60,533 nucleotides of DNA from assembly GCA_964348695.1 (NCBI GenBank), contig CAYGDI010000005.1, positions 1 through 60,533 on the forward strand, written 5' to 3'. The stretch comes from JACPYF01 sp964348695 (GTDB taxonomy: Bacteria > Patescibacteriota > Saccharimonadia > Saccharimonadales > Saccharimonadaceae). The translations under genes and the position numbers were made by a program. This document shows, piece after piece, positions 49,759 through 57,402 of the stretch (position 1 is the first letter of the stretch; the number at the start of each line of letters is the position of its first letter). The notes below the pieces were generated by a model, which did no database searches, was not told the DNA's origin, and worked only from the letters and a program-made list of their open reading frames with translations.

Positions 49759-50058
49759 TAAGCTTTTAATGAAAAACAAAAATATATAAAAAAGCTCGCA
49801 CCTCGTTACATAGCTCCGCCAAGTCAACTAGTTTGACGGACACATGGCGACATTATCTGTCCAAGATAGTGGCGTCAAAGCTCCGCCAAAACAAAAAGTT
49901 GTATACGCGTTGAGCACAAATTGTGGAGATCGCTTGGTTCGCCAGGTGATAGTACACATCTGTATGCTCCGATTTTTTCGGAGCGGTCAGTCGCCCTCGG
50001 CGACGAGCGCCCCAATAGTTTATTTACAAGTGGCGGATTCGTCGCCAGGGTTCTTTTT
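49759..50058 (+). ncRNA. Candidate structured non-coding RNA, about 300 nt
   Basis: A G+C-richer island in AT-rich surroundings, bounded by a consensus-like promoter and a terminator-like hairpin. Internal hairpins: GTCAA/TTGAC (49823-49837), alternative GGACA/TGTCC (49838-49842, 49858-49862), GCTCCG/CGGAGC (49966-49984) and GTCGCC/GGCGAC (49990-50004). AGCTCCGCCAA occurs twice (from 49812 and again near 49880). It lacks the hallmarks of SRP RNA, RNase P, tmRNA or 6S. An open frame from ATG 49844 runs through it without stop into the next gene, so a coding alternative remains; its translation looks unlike a protein of this genome. Confidence 0.5.
50031..50058 (+). terminator. Terminator-like hairpin of unknown RNA
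   Basis: TGGCG (50031-50035) with CGCCA (50043-50047), 7-base loop, then GGGTTCTTTTT. Confidence 0.5.
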
Positions 50059-50062
50059 CTGG

Positions 50063-50068
50063 TATCCT
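50063..50068 (+). promoter_or_regulatory. -10 element that fixes the start at 50075
   Basis: TATCCT; seven bases after its end is ATG 50075, so the message would begin at the start codon itself. Confidence 0.45.
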
Positions 50069-50074
50069 AGTTAC

Positions 50075-50488
50075 ATGCAAAACTTTATTGCGAAATCGTG
50101 GTTATTGATCTATTGCATGCCACTTGTGTGTTTGTTGTTGTTGTTCTATGTGTGGAGTACAACCAACCCAAGTACAGCAGGCCCTATGGGCGTGCTTTTT
50201 GTGTTTTTACTGCTTTACTTTTTTTGGGCGAGCTTATTATTTACTCTTATACATCTGAGCTCAGTTGTCCTAGGTAAGAGTAAGATATTTCGTTTTTTGT
50301 TATCAAAATCAAAACATGACGGAGCACGGTTTAATTGGAAATCTAGTTATTATATCGCGTCTATTATTGCATTTGTACCTGTTTTATTGCTTGCACTTCA
50401 ATCTGTAAACCAACTTTCTCCAAGAGATGTATTGCTTGTGTTGTTATTCACAGCATTAGCTATTTTTTATGTGACAAGACGTACATAA
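50075..50488 (+). CDS. Small membrane protein
   Basis: 137 residues with three to four hydrophobic segments (LLIYCMPLVCLLLLFYVW, MGVLFVFLLLYFFWASLLFTLIH, YYIASIIAFVPVLLLAL, LLVLLFTALAIFYV). Family not recognised. ATG 50075 was chosen because the upstream frame (to 49844) runs through a structured, differently composed region. It precedes the two genes of the secretion-type ATPase unit by 43 bases but has a separate promoter. Confidence 0.65.
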   Translation: MQNFIAKSWLLIYCMPLVCLLLLFYVWSTTNPSTAGPMGVLFVFLLLYFFWASLLFTLIHLSSVVLGKSKIFRFLLSKSKHDGARFNWKSSYYIASIIAFVPVLLLALQSVNQLSPRDVLLVLLFTALAIFYVTRRT

Positions 50489-50518
50489 TATGCACGTATT
50501 TTGACATAAAAATTATGC

Positions 50519-50524
50519 TATAAT
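50519..50524 (+). promoter_or_regulatory. Extended -10 of ATPase operon, leaderless
   Basis: TATGCTATAAT, hexamer 50519-50524; ATG 50532 follows after 7 bases, so the leader is 0-1 base. Confidence 0.7.
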
Positions 50525-50531
50525 AATCACT

Positions 50532-50990
50532 ATGGAGCCCCAGTCTAACAACATAGAACGCGTGACAAAAAATAACCTGGAAAAAGCAAAGCAAAATCCA
50601 GAAGTTGTTGCGAATTCTGAACAAGCGAAAAAATTGGAAGGTGTACCTTTAAATACCCTCGAGCATTTGGGCGGTGTTGAGAGTCATGAACAAGATACAG
50701 GTATCTCACAGGCTGGGCCGCAAGCTGCCTCAGGTACTACTATTACACTACCGTCCGTCCATCCAACTGCAGATGATGCAGCGACATCACAAACTACGGG
50801 TGCTCAAACACCTCCAACTGCAGCAGATGATGATGTGATTGAAAAAGAGTGGATTAACAAAGCAAAGACAGTGCTCAACCACACAAAGGGTGATCCATAT
50901 ACAAAAGAGCGTGAAGTGAGTAAATTACAGGCAGATTATTTGCAAAAAAGATATGGTAAACAGGTTAAAATGCCGCCTAATGATAATTAG
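50532..50990 (+). CDS. Disordered acidic protein ahead of ATPase gene
   Basis: 152 residues, no membrane segment. The middle (about 50-105) is low-complexity Thr/Ala/Pro/Asp, probably disordered; the C-terminal 45 residues (DDVIEKEWINKAKTVLNHTKGDPYTKEREVSKL split over two helices) look folded. Family not recognised. It lies 12 bases before the large ATPase gene and is likely its partner or adaptor (inference). Confidence 0.7.
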   Translation: MEPQSNNIERVTKNNLEKAKQNPEVVANSEQAKKLEGVPLNTLEHLGGVESHEQDTGISQAGPQAASGTTITLPSVHPTADDAATSQTTGAQTPPTAADDDVIEKEWINKAKTVLNHTKGDPYTKEREVSKLQADYLQKRYGKQVKMPPNDN

Positions 50991-51002
50991 TAAAGCGAGT
51001 TA

Positions 51003-53756
51003 GTGGTGGCGACTTTTTTGGTAAGTCTATTCGTATTTGGTTCTGTAGGGGCAGTCCTTGTGGCTGGGGCTTATTTTTTGTATCGTCAGTCACTCCGTGA
51101 AGCGAAAAATTACGAAAGAGGACTCAAGATGGTGCCTCTACGCATACATCTTCCACCAACTAGTGATGATATTGAAACTGGCGGCAGAGACTCAAGAGAT
51201 GTGACACAGGAAGCTATCTCGCAGGCGCAGGTTATGTACAATATCATCTCAAGTACAGCAACAAAAGGTTTCAAGAGCAAGCTTTTTGGTCAGAGGCATG
51301 TTTCTTTCGAAGTCACGGTAAAAAACGGTATGGTCAATTATTATGTTGTAGTCCCAGTTGTTTTGATCGATGTTATCAAGCAGGCCATTGCTGCGGCGTA
51401 TCCATCAGCCTCTCTCGAGGAAGTAGAAGAGCAAAATATATTCAGCCAAACGGGTAGAATTAGTGGGACTATTGGCGGTGAGCTGACGCTAAAAAATGGA
51501 TATGCATATCCAATAGCAACATTCGAGGAATCTAAAAGAGATGCAATGATAGCTCTTCTCGGCGCTTTATCTGGTGCTGGCAAGGATGATGGTGCAGCAA
51601 TACAAATATTACTACGACCAGCTCCAGAGGGCTGGTCTAAAGCATCTACAAAGATAGCTCAGAAAATTCGTCAGGGGAAAGCCTCAAAATCAGGCACTGC
51701 AAACCTTGGTACTGGTATGTTGGAGATGTTGTGGAAACCACCTGCTCCAGGAGAAAAGGGCGAAGGAGGTGGTCATCAGGTTACATCCCTCGAGCAATCT
51801 CATATAGACTCTATAGAGGAAAAAACGCGATATCCAGCGTATGAGACTTTGATTCGAGTTATTGCTTCTTCGAATACTGCTACGCAGTCTCAAACATTGA
51901 TGAAAAACATCGTTGCTGCGTTTTCACTATTTGATGCTCCGAATAAAAATGGTTTTAAATTCAGTGTTACAAGTAATATTGAAGAATTTACAACAGCATT
52001 TATATTTAGATTCTTTCCACAAAATATAAAAAACAACATCTTAAATAGTATTGAATTGGCAACGATCTTTCATTTGCCAGATCAAAACAGTATTCCTACT
52101 TCACAGGTTGAGCGGCAGGCAGCAAAACAAGTAGATGGGCCGAATTTTCTTCCAGACAAAGGATTGCTTCTAGGTGTCAATATATTTCGCGGCATCAAGA
52201 AAGAGATACGTTTGAGCGATAACGACAGGCGTCGACATACGTATGTGATAGGTCAAACTGGTACAGGTAAAACTGTATTGCTAGAAAACTTAGCTTTGCA
52301 AGACATGCTAGAAGGAAGAGGCTTCGCATTTATTGATCCGCATGGTGATGCGGCTGAAGAACTGATGGGTATGGTACCAAAACACCGTGTCGAAGATGTC
52401 ATCTATTTTAACCCTGGCGATATGACGAACCCAGTAGGTTTGAATATGTTTGAGTTTGATCATCCGGATCAAAAAGATTTTTTGATCCAAGAGGCTGTAA
52501 ATATGCTATATGGTCTATACGACCCAGGGCATACTGGTATTGTCGGTCCCAGACTAGAACATATCTTTCGTAACTGTGCACTTCTTTTGATGTCCGATCC
52601 CAATGGTGGTACTTTTATTGATATTCCAAAGCTACTAGTAGACGATCAATTTTACAAGAGCAAACTCAAATATGTTACCGACCAAAATGTCCTTGATTTT
52701 TGGACCAAAGAATACCCCGATTCAAAGCGGTCAAACGAGTCGGGCGAGGTGACGAGTTGGGTAGTAAGTAAATTTGGTCCGTTTATGTCCAACATTATGA
52801 TGCGTAATATTATGGGTCAAACAAAGAGCGGCTTTAATTTACGTGACATTATGGATAACAAAAAAATACTTATAGTTAATCTGAGCCAGGGAAAGATGGG
52901 TGAACTTAACTCACGTCTTATTGGTATGATTTTTGTGATGAAATTTCAAGCTGCTGTCATGAGTCGTGATGATATACCAGAAGATCAACGTGAAGATTTT
53001 TGTCTATATGTTGACGAGTTTCAGAATTTTGCGACCGATAGTTTTGAATCCATGCTATCTCAAGTGCGTAAGTATAGGTTGAATATGATACTAGGTAACC
53101 AGTTTATGACTCAGCTAACTGACAAAGTGAGAGAGGCTATTATAGGGAACGTTGGAACGGTGATTAGCGGACGGATAGGCACAACAGATGCTGAGTTGCT
53201 TGTGAAAAGATTCGAACCTACTTTTGATGCTCAGGATATGATAAAACTACCAAACTACCAATCTATTGCAAATGTCATGATTAATAATGTTCCATCTGCA
53301 CCATTTAGCATGAACTGGCTACCACCTCTTGGAGGTGCTCATTCGAACCCTCAGTTGGCCGATGCGTTAAAAAAATTGTCCGCAGCAAAACATGGTCGAC
53401 CACGTGCTCAAGTAGAGCACGAGATATTTACTCGACTTGGTTCTGCAAATAAAACAGCGGCACCTGCAACTAGAATGAGTGGGGGCACCCAAAAATCAGC
53501 TCCAGCAGGGGGCAGTAACTCTTTTCTTGATGAGTGGCTTGAAAAGCGCAAGCAACTTTCAGAAAAACAAAAAACTACACAAGATAATAAGCCTCTAGTA
53601 TCTTCTACTCAAGCTAAAAAGCCACCAGTTGCTACACGGCCGGCTCCGGTGCAGCAGCAACCACCCCAAGAAAAAACCCCGTCAAATTCACAAGGTGACT
53701 TGTCGGTTAGTCGGCAAGATTCTGCTGACGAAGAAGTCCATATACCGCTTCGTTAG
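51003..53756 (+). CDS. Conjugation/type IV secretion-type ATPase (VirD4/TraD/HerA-like)
   Basis: 917 residues starting at GTG 51003. One N-terminal membrane segment (about 2-24), an uncharacterised region to about 390, then the RecA-like motor: Walker A GQTGTGKT at 417-424, FAFIDPHGDAAEELM, Walker B FCLYVDEFQNFATDSF near 668, and a QFMTQL sensor-like segment. This is the pattern of proteins annotated as type IV secretory conjugative DNA transfer ATPases. The last 140 residues are Pro/Gln/Lys-rich and disordered. No VirB4, VirB6 or relaxase is near, so it may pump DNA or protein in a stand-alone system. Confidence 0.85.
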   Translation: MVATFLVSLFVFGSVGAVLVAGAYFLYRQSLREAKNYERGLKMVPLRIHLPPTSDDIETGGRDSRDVTQEAISQAQVMYNIISSTATKGFKSKLFGQRHVSFEVTVKNGMVNYYVVVPVVLIDVIKQAIAAAYPSASLEEVEEQNIFSQTGRISGTIGGELTLKNGYAYPIATFEESKRDAMIALLGALSGAGKDDGAAIQILLRPAPEGWSKASTKIAQKIRQGKASKSGTANLGTGMLEMLWKPPAPGEKGEGGGHQVTSLEQSHIDSIEEKTRYPAYETLIRVIASSNTATQSQTLMKNIVAAFSLFDAPNKNGFKFSVTSNIEEFTTAFIFRFFPQNIKNNILNSIELATIFHLPDQNSIPTSQVERQAAKQVDGPNFLPDKGLLLGVNIFRGIKKEIRLSDNDRRRHTYVIGQTGTGKTVLLENLALQDMLEGRGFAFIDPHGDAAEELMGMVPKHRVEDVIYFNPGDMTNPVGLNMFEFDHPDQKDFLIQEAVNMLYGLYDPGHTGIVGPRLEHIFRNCALLLMSDPNGGTFIDIPKLLVDDQFYKSKLKYVTDQNVLDFWTKEYPDSKRSNESGEVTSWVVSKFGPFMSNIMMRNIMGQTKSGFNLRDIMDNKKILIVNLSQGKMGELNSRLIGMIFVMKFQAAVMSRDDIPEDQREDFCLYVDEFQNFATDSFESMLSQVRKYRLNMILGNQFMTQLTDKVREAIIGNVGTVISGRIGTTDAELLVKRFEPTFDAQDMIKLPNYQSIANVMINNVPSAPFSMNWLPPLGGAHSNPQLADALKKLSAAKHGRPRAQVEHEIFTRLGSANKTAAPATRMSGGTQKSAPAGGSNSFLDEWLEKRKQLSEKQKTTQDNKPLVSSTQAKKPPVATRPAPVQQQPPQEKTPSNSQGDLSVSRQDSADEEVHIPLR

Positions 53757-53757
53757 T

Positions 53758-54081
53758 TTATTGGATTTGCCGAACTAGAGATTTGATATATTCAAAGACA
53801 ATTCCGACTATATATCCAAGTATATACGCGTATGCGGCAGTAGAGATACTCACTATCGTGTATCCGTAGTAGTACCCAATACTGAGCATAAAGAGCGATA
53901 CTGTTACGGCAGTTGTTATGCCAAAGATACTAGGGACTAATCTGAAAAAAGTCTTTTCAAGCGTTTGAAGTATGACTTCGGTTATAGGATAATGCAGCAC
54001 GATGCTGATGATTTGCATATGACGTGGCATTTGCTTTCGAATATCTTTTAGTGCTGCATTGTATGGATCTTTTTTAGTCAT
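53758..54081 (-). CDS. Small membrane protein
   Basis: 107 residues with two hydrophobic segments (FGITTAVTVSLFMLSIGYYYGYTIV and ISTAAYAYILGYIVGIVF). The start was set at ATG 54081 because AGGAGG is 5 bases upstream; that site lies inside the end of the preceding gene. It overlaps that gene by 8 bases, so both form one operon. Its stop is one base from the convergent ATPase stop. Family unknown. Confidence 0.68.
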   Translation of the reverse strand: MTKKDPYNAALKDIRKQMPRHMQIISIVLHYPITEVILQTLEKTFFRLVPSIFGITTAVTVSLFMLSIGYYYGYTIVSISTAAYAYILGYIVGIVFEYIKSLVRQIQ

Positions 54082-55300
54082 GATACCTCCTGTTTCTTTG
54101 AGAAAGTAGTATCTCATATTCTTTGGACGTAATATAAGATCTGACAAACAAAACTACATTAGTGATAGCTACTAGCCACACAAACAGCAATAATGATTTT
54201 GGTTGTGGCGAATCTAACATTCGTTCAACGACTTTTGGGGTAGGACAAGAAACTTTAATATGTTTTTGTGATCCGAAAAAGCTCGATATATAACAATCAT
54301 ATGAAGAGCTATTTGTGAGGCCTTGGGCAATAACAGGGGTTTGTTCGAACAGTTTGACATCAAATGTTAGCACTAAATTCTCACCAGGCTGCATGACAAC
54401 AGTATCCCACAGTAGAGTGCTTCTTTCTTTGTCTAATTGCGCACGGTCTGTATTGATGAGATCTGCGTATTCCAGGATATCTCCGATGTAGATTTCTGGT
54501 TTAAACGAGATCGTCGAGTCACTTGTATTGGACGCTTCGAATGTATACTTCAGTCTATCGTTTGGTTTATTTTTTAAGAAAAAAGCATCAGTTTTGTAGT
54601 CAATATTAGTGACATTGGTTTTTACAGAAAAAGAATTACTCGCTGGACAATGCGAGTAAAATAAACCGTTGTCGGGTGTTTTGTAGCATACATCTGTATC
54701 ATGCCTGGTAGTTATGAAATTGCCACTGCTTTTTAGTATTGCAAAGCTACCTATTTTGTTTGAATACCCAGACAGGACGGGAGTATCGGTGTGTGCAATA
54801 TTTTCGGTAGTAACACTCCTACCGTAATACAAAAAACGACTATTTTCGGTGGTTGCTAAAAAACCACTTGATGAATACTGAGAGTCAAGCAGTTCCCCGG
54901 ACAACTGATGTACGGGTGATCGGCTCCATGATATGACGCTAGAAGGTTGTGTAGCTAGCCATTGATCTAAAGACATTTCTTTTGCTGCTTGGATCTCATT
55001 TTTGCTTATGTCTAAAGATTGGGCAGCGGTGTGGAATAAGAGTCGATTATTGTCGAATGCTACTAGAAGCTCTTGTTTCGAGTTGAAACCACCATGGAGC
55101 GTGTCAGATGATAAGTTTGTACTGTTTGTTGTTTGTTCTGGTACCAGTAATACAAAATAGTGAAGAATTAGAAGAAATACTGATAGTCCTGCCACGAGAC
55201 CTCGTTTTGCGGTTGTAATAATCTGCTGTTTCTGATGTTCGTTTAATTGACCCAAGAGACTTGGGCTCGAAAGAGCATCTATAACAATCTTTTTACTCAC
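54074..55300 (-). CDS. Surface protein with two membrane segments
   Basis: 408 residues: a short cytoplasmic start, membrane segment (GLVAGLSVFLLILHYFVLLV), an extracellular region of about 320 residues, and a C-terminal segment (LLLFVWLVAITNVVLFV). The ectodomain contains a beta-sandwich-like part (RLKYTFEASNTSDSTISF, QPGENLVLTFDVKLF) ending SFFGSQKHIKVSCP, similar to DUF11/conserved-repeat domains of CPR surface proteins (tentative). GTG 55300 was chosen from the -10 box ATTATA (TATAAT on minus, 55318-55313) 12 bases away; longer frames run into gyrB. Possibly an adhesion or wall protein. Confidence 0.7.
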   Translation of the reverse strand: MSKKIVIDALSSPSLLGQLNEHQKQQIITTAKRGLVAGLSVFLLILHYFVLLVPEQTTNSTNLSSDTLHGGFNSKQELLVAFDNNRLLFHTAAQSLDISKNEIQAAKEMSLDQWLATQPSSVISWSRSPVHQLSGELLDSQYSSSGFLATTENSRFLYYGRSVTTENIAHTDTPVLSGYSNKIGSFAILKSSGNFITTRHDTDVCYKTPDNGLFYSHCPASNSFSVKTNVTNIDYKTDAFFLKNKPNDRLKYTFEASNTSDSTISFKPEIYIGDILEYADLINTDRAQLDKERSTLLWDTVVMQPGENLVLTFDVKLFEQTPVIAQGLTNSSSYDCYISSFFGSQKHIKVSCPTPKVVERMLDSPQPKSLLLFVWLVAITNVVLFVRSYITSKEYEILLSQRNRRYHD

Positions 55301-55312
55301 TTTGCCACCACC

Positions 55313-55318
55313 ATTATA
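55313..55318 (-). promoter_or_regulatory. -10 element of surface protein operon
   Basis: TATAAT on the minus strand, giving a leader of about 6 bases before GTG 55300. Confidence 0.55.
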
Positions 55319-55377
55319 AGTTTCATCATAGCATATAATGTTGATCTCGCCTCTAGTAAAAAAAGACCAATTTGTGG

Positions 55378-55383
55378 TATAAT
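55378..55383 (+). promoter_or_regulatory. -10 element of gyrBA
   Basis: TATAAT with leader of about 34 bases that includes GAGGGAG (55405-55411), 12 bases before the gyrB ATG. Confidence 0.6.
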
Positions 55384-55423
55384 CTAGTTTAGATTGAAGA
55401 AACTGAGGGAGTAAAATCAAGAA

Positions 55424-57400
55424 ATGGCTAAACAAAAATCAACTACTGCTTATGATGCAGCGCAAATCCAAGTACTTGAAGGTCTAGAACCAGTTCGCAA
55501 GCGCCCAGGAATGTATATAGGTAGTACGGGATACGATGGTGTTCATCATTTAATAAAAGAGATTGCAGACAACTCAATAGACGAGGCAATAGCTGGACAT
55601 GCTACTAAAATAACTGTCACAGTACTAGCTGACGGGGGTCTGAGCGTGTCGGATGATGGGCGTGGTATTCCTGTAGAAAAACATGCTAAAACAGGCAAGA
55701 GCACGCTAGAAACAGTTCTGACGGTACTTCACGCCGGAGGTAAGTTTGGTAGTGGTGGCTACAAAGTATCCAGTGGTCTTCACGGTGTTGGTTCTAGTGT
55801 TGTCAATGCACTTTCTACTAAACTTATAGCTGAGGTTCGTAGAGATAACAAGCTATACCGTCAAGAGTACGCAACAGGTAATCCAGTCAGTGATATAAAA
55901 GTCGTTGGCAAGTCAGAAGCGACTGGTACAAAGATTACTTTTTATCCTGACCCTACTATTTTTAAAGAAACGGTTGAGTTTGATTACAAGTGGATTGTTG
56001 ATTATCTTCGACATCAAGCGTACCTAACAAAAGGTATATTCGTGACGGTTAAAGACGAACGAACCGTTGAGGAGCAGTCGTTTTACTTTGAGGGTGGTAT
56101 ACAAAGCTATGTAACCCATCTGAATATAGGTAAAGACGTGGTTTCGGACAGTGCTTTTTATGTAGAACGTAAAGTAGAAGATTCTATGGTTGAGATAGCC
56201 ATACAATACAACGAAACTTTTGTTGAAACAGTAAAGGCATTTGCAAACAACGTTCTCAACCCAGACGGCGGAACACATTTGGTTGGATTTCGATCGGCTC
56301 TTACCCGTGTGATCAATGATTATGCCCGTAAAAGCGGTATTCTGAAAGAAAAAGAAGAGAACCTCACGGGAGATGATATTCGTGAAGGTTTGACGGCTAT
56401 TATATTAGTAAAACTTCCCGACCCGCAGTTTGAAGGTCAAACAAAAAACAAACTAGGTAACCCAGAAGTGCGTCGTTATGTTGAACAAGTAATGAACGAA
56501 TACTTCAGCTACTACCTCGAAGAAAACCCAGCGATAGCTAAAAAAATAGTAGGCAAAGCCCTTCTAGCGGCACGCGCTAGGAAAGCTGCCCGTGCTGCTC
56601 GCGACAATGTTATCCGAAAAGGAGCACTAGATGGACTGAGTTTACCAGGTAAACTAGCTGACTGTTCAAGCAAAGACCCAGCGGATTCAGAGCTATATAT
56701 TGTAGAGGGAGATTCAGCCGGTGGATCTGCAAAATCAGGACGAGACAGCAAGACCCAGGCTATCTTGCCCCTAAGAGGTAAGGTACTGAATGTTGAACGT
56801 GCTCGTTTGGACAGGATGCTAAACAATAATGAAATCGTTAGCCTCATCAAGGCTATGGGCGTAGGTATTAGCGACCAATTCTCTATAGATGGCCTACGCT
56901 ATCACAGGATAATTATCATGACTGACGCCGATGTTGACGGTAGTCACATCGCTACATTACTGATGACATTCTTTTTCCGTTATATGCGCGAAGTTGTTGA
57001 CGGTGGCTATATATACTTGGCAAAACCACCGCTGTTCTTGCTACGTGCGGGCACGAAAAAGTACTATGCATACAGTGACGAAGAGCGTGATGAGATTATC
57101 AACAAACTGATAGCTGAGAAAAAAGAAAAAGGCCTAAAGATCGACAAAGATGCTGACAAAAACAAACAAGCAGGCCTTACTTTGCTCCAACGCTACAAGG
57201 GTCTAGGTGAAATGGATGCTGAACAGCTATGGGAAACTACGATGAACCCTGAAAATCGAGTATTGGTGCAATTGAAGGTTGAAGACGCCGAGAAAGCAGA
57301 TGCAATTTTCACCAAACTCATGGGAGATGTAGTGGAGCTTCGGAAGAGTTTTATACAGACACGTGCAAAATTTGTTAAAGTTGAGGATTTGGATATTTAG
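55424..57400 (+). CDS. gyrB: DNA gyrase subunit B
   Basis: ATPase and TOPRIM subunit of the negative supercoiling enzyme. 658 residues: GHKL ATPase with VRKRPGMYIGSTG, DNSIDEA and GLHGVGSSVVNALS; transducer; TOPRIM with EGDSAGGSAKSGRD near residue 428 and TDADVDGSHI; C-terminal YKGLGEMDAEQLWETTM. It lies 2 bases before gyrA, so the enzyme is made from one message. Length is that of the short (Gram-positive type) subunit. Confidence 0.98.
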   Translation: MAKQKSTTAYDAAQIQVLEGLEPVRKRPGMYIGSTGYDGVHHLIKEIADNSIDEAIAGHATKITVTVLADGGLSVSDDGRGIPVEKHAKTGKSTLETVLTVLHAGGKFGSGGYKVSSGLHGVGSSVVNALSTKLIAEVRRDNKLYRQEYATGNPVSDIKVVGKSEATGTKITFYPDPTIFKETVEFDYKWIVDYLRHQAYLTKGIFVTVKDERTVEEQSFYFEGGIQSYVTHLNIGKDVVSDSAFYVERKVEDSMVEIAIQYNETFVETVKAFANNVLNPDGGTHLVGFRSALTRVINDYARKSGILKEKEENLTGDDIREGLTAIILVKLPDPQFEGQTKNKLGNPEVRRYVEQVMNEYFSYYLEENPAIAKKIVGKALLAARARKAARAARDNVIRKGALDGLSLPGKLADCSSKDPADSELYIVEGDSAGGSAKSGRDSKTQAILPLRGKVLNVERARLDRMLNNNEIVSLIKAMGVGISDQFSIDGLRYHRIIIMTDADVDGSHIATLLMTFFFRYMREVVDGGYIYLAKPPLFLLRAGTKKYYAYSDEERDEIINKLIAEKKEKGLKIDKDADKNKQAGLTLLQRYKGLGEMDAEQLWETTMNPENRVLVQLKVEDAEKADAIFTKLMGDVVELRKSFIQTRAKFVKVEDLDI

Positions 57401-57402
57401 TT

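Noticed and set aside
49844..50074. N-terminal extension of the membrane protein gene at 50075
   Set aside because: Frame is open, but the region is rich in hairpins and differs in composition, and a -10 box sits directly before ATG 50075. Kept only as an alternative to the RNA hypothesis.
54074..55435. Longer N-terminus of the surface protein up to 55435
   Set aside because: It would overlap the gyrB start and promoter; the -10 box at 55313-55318 and GTG 55300 explain the start better.
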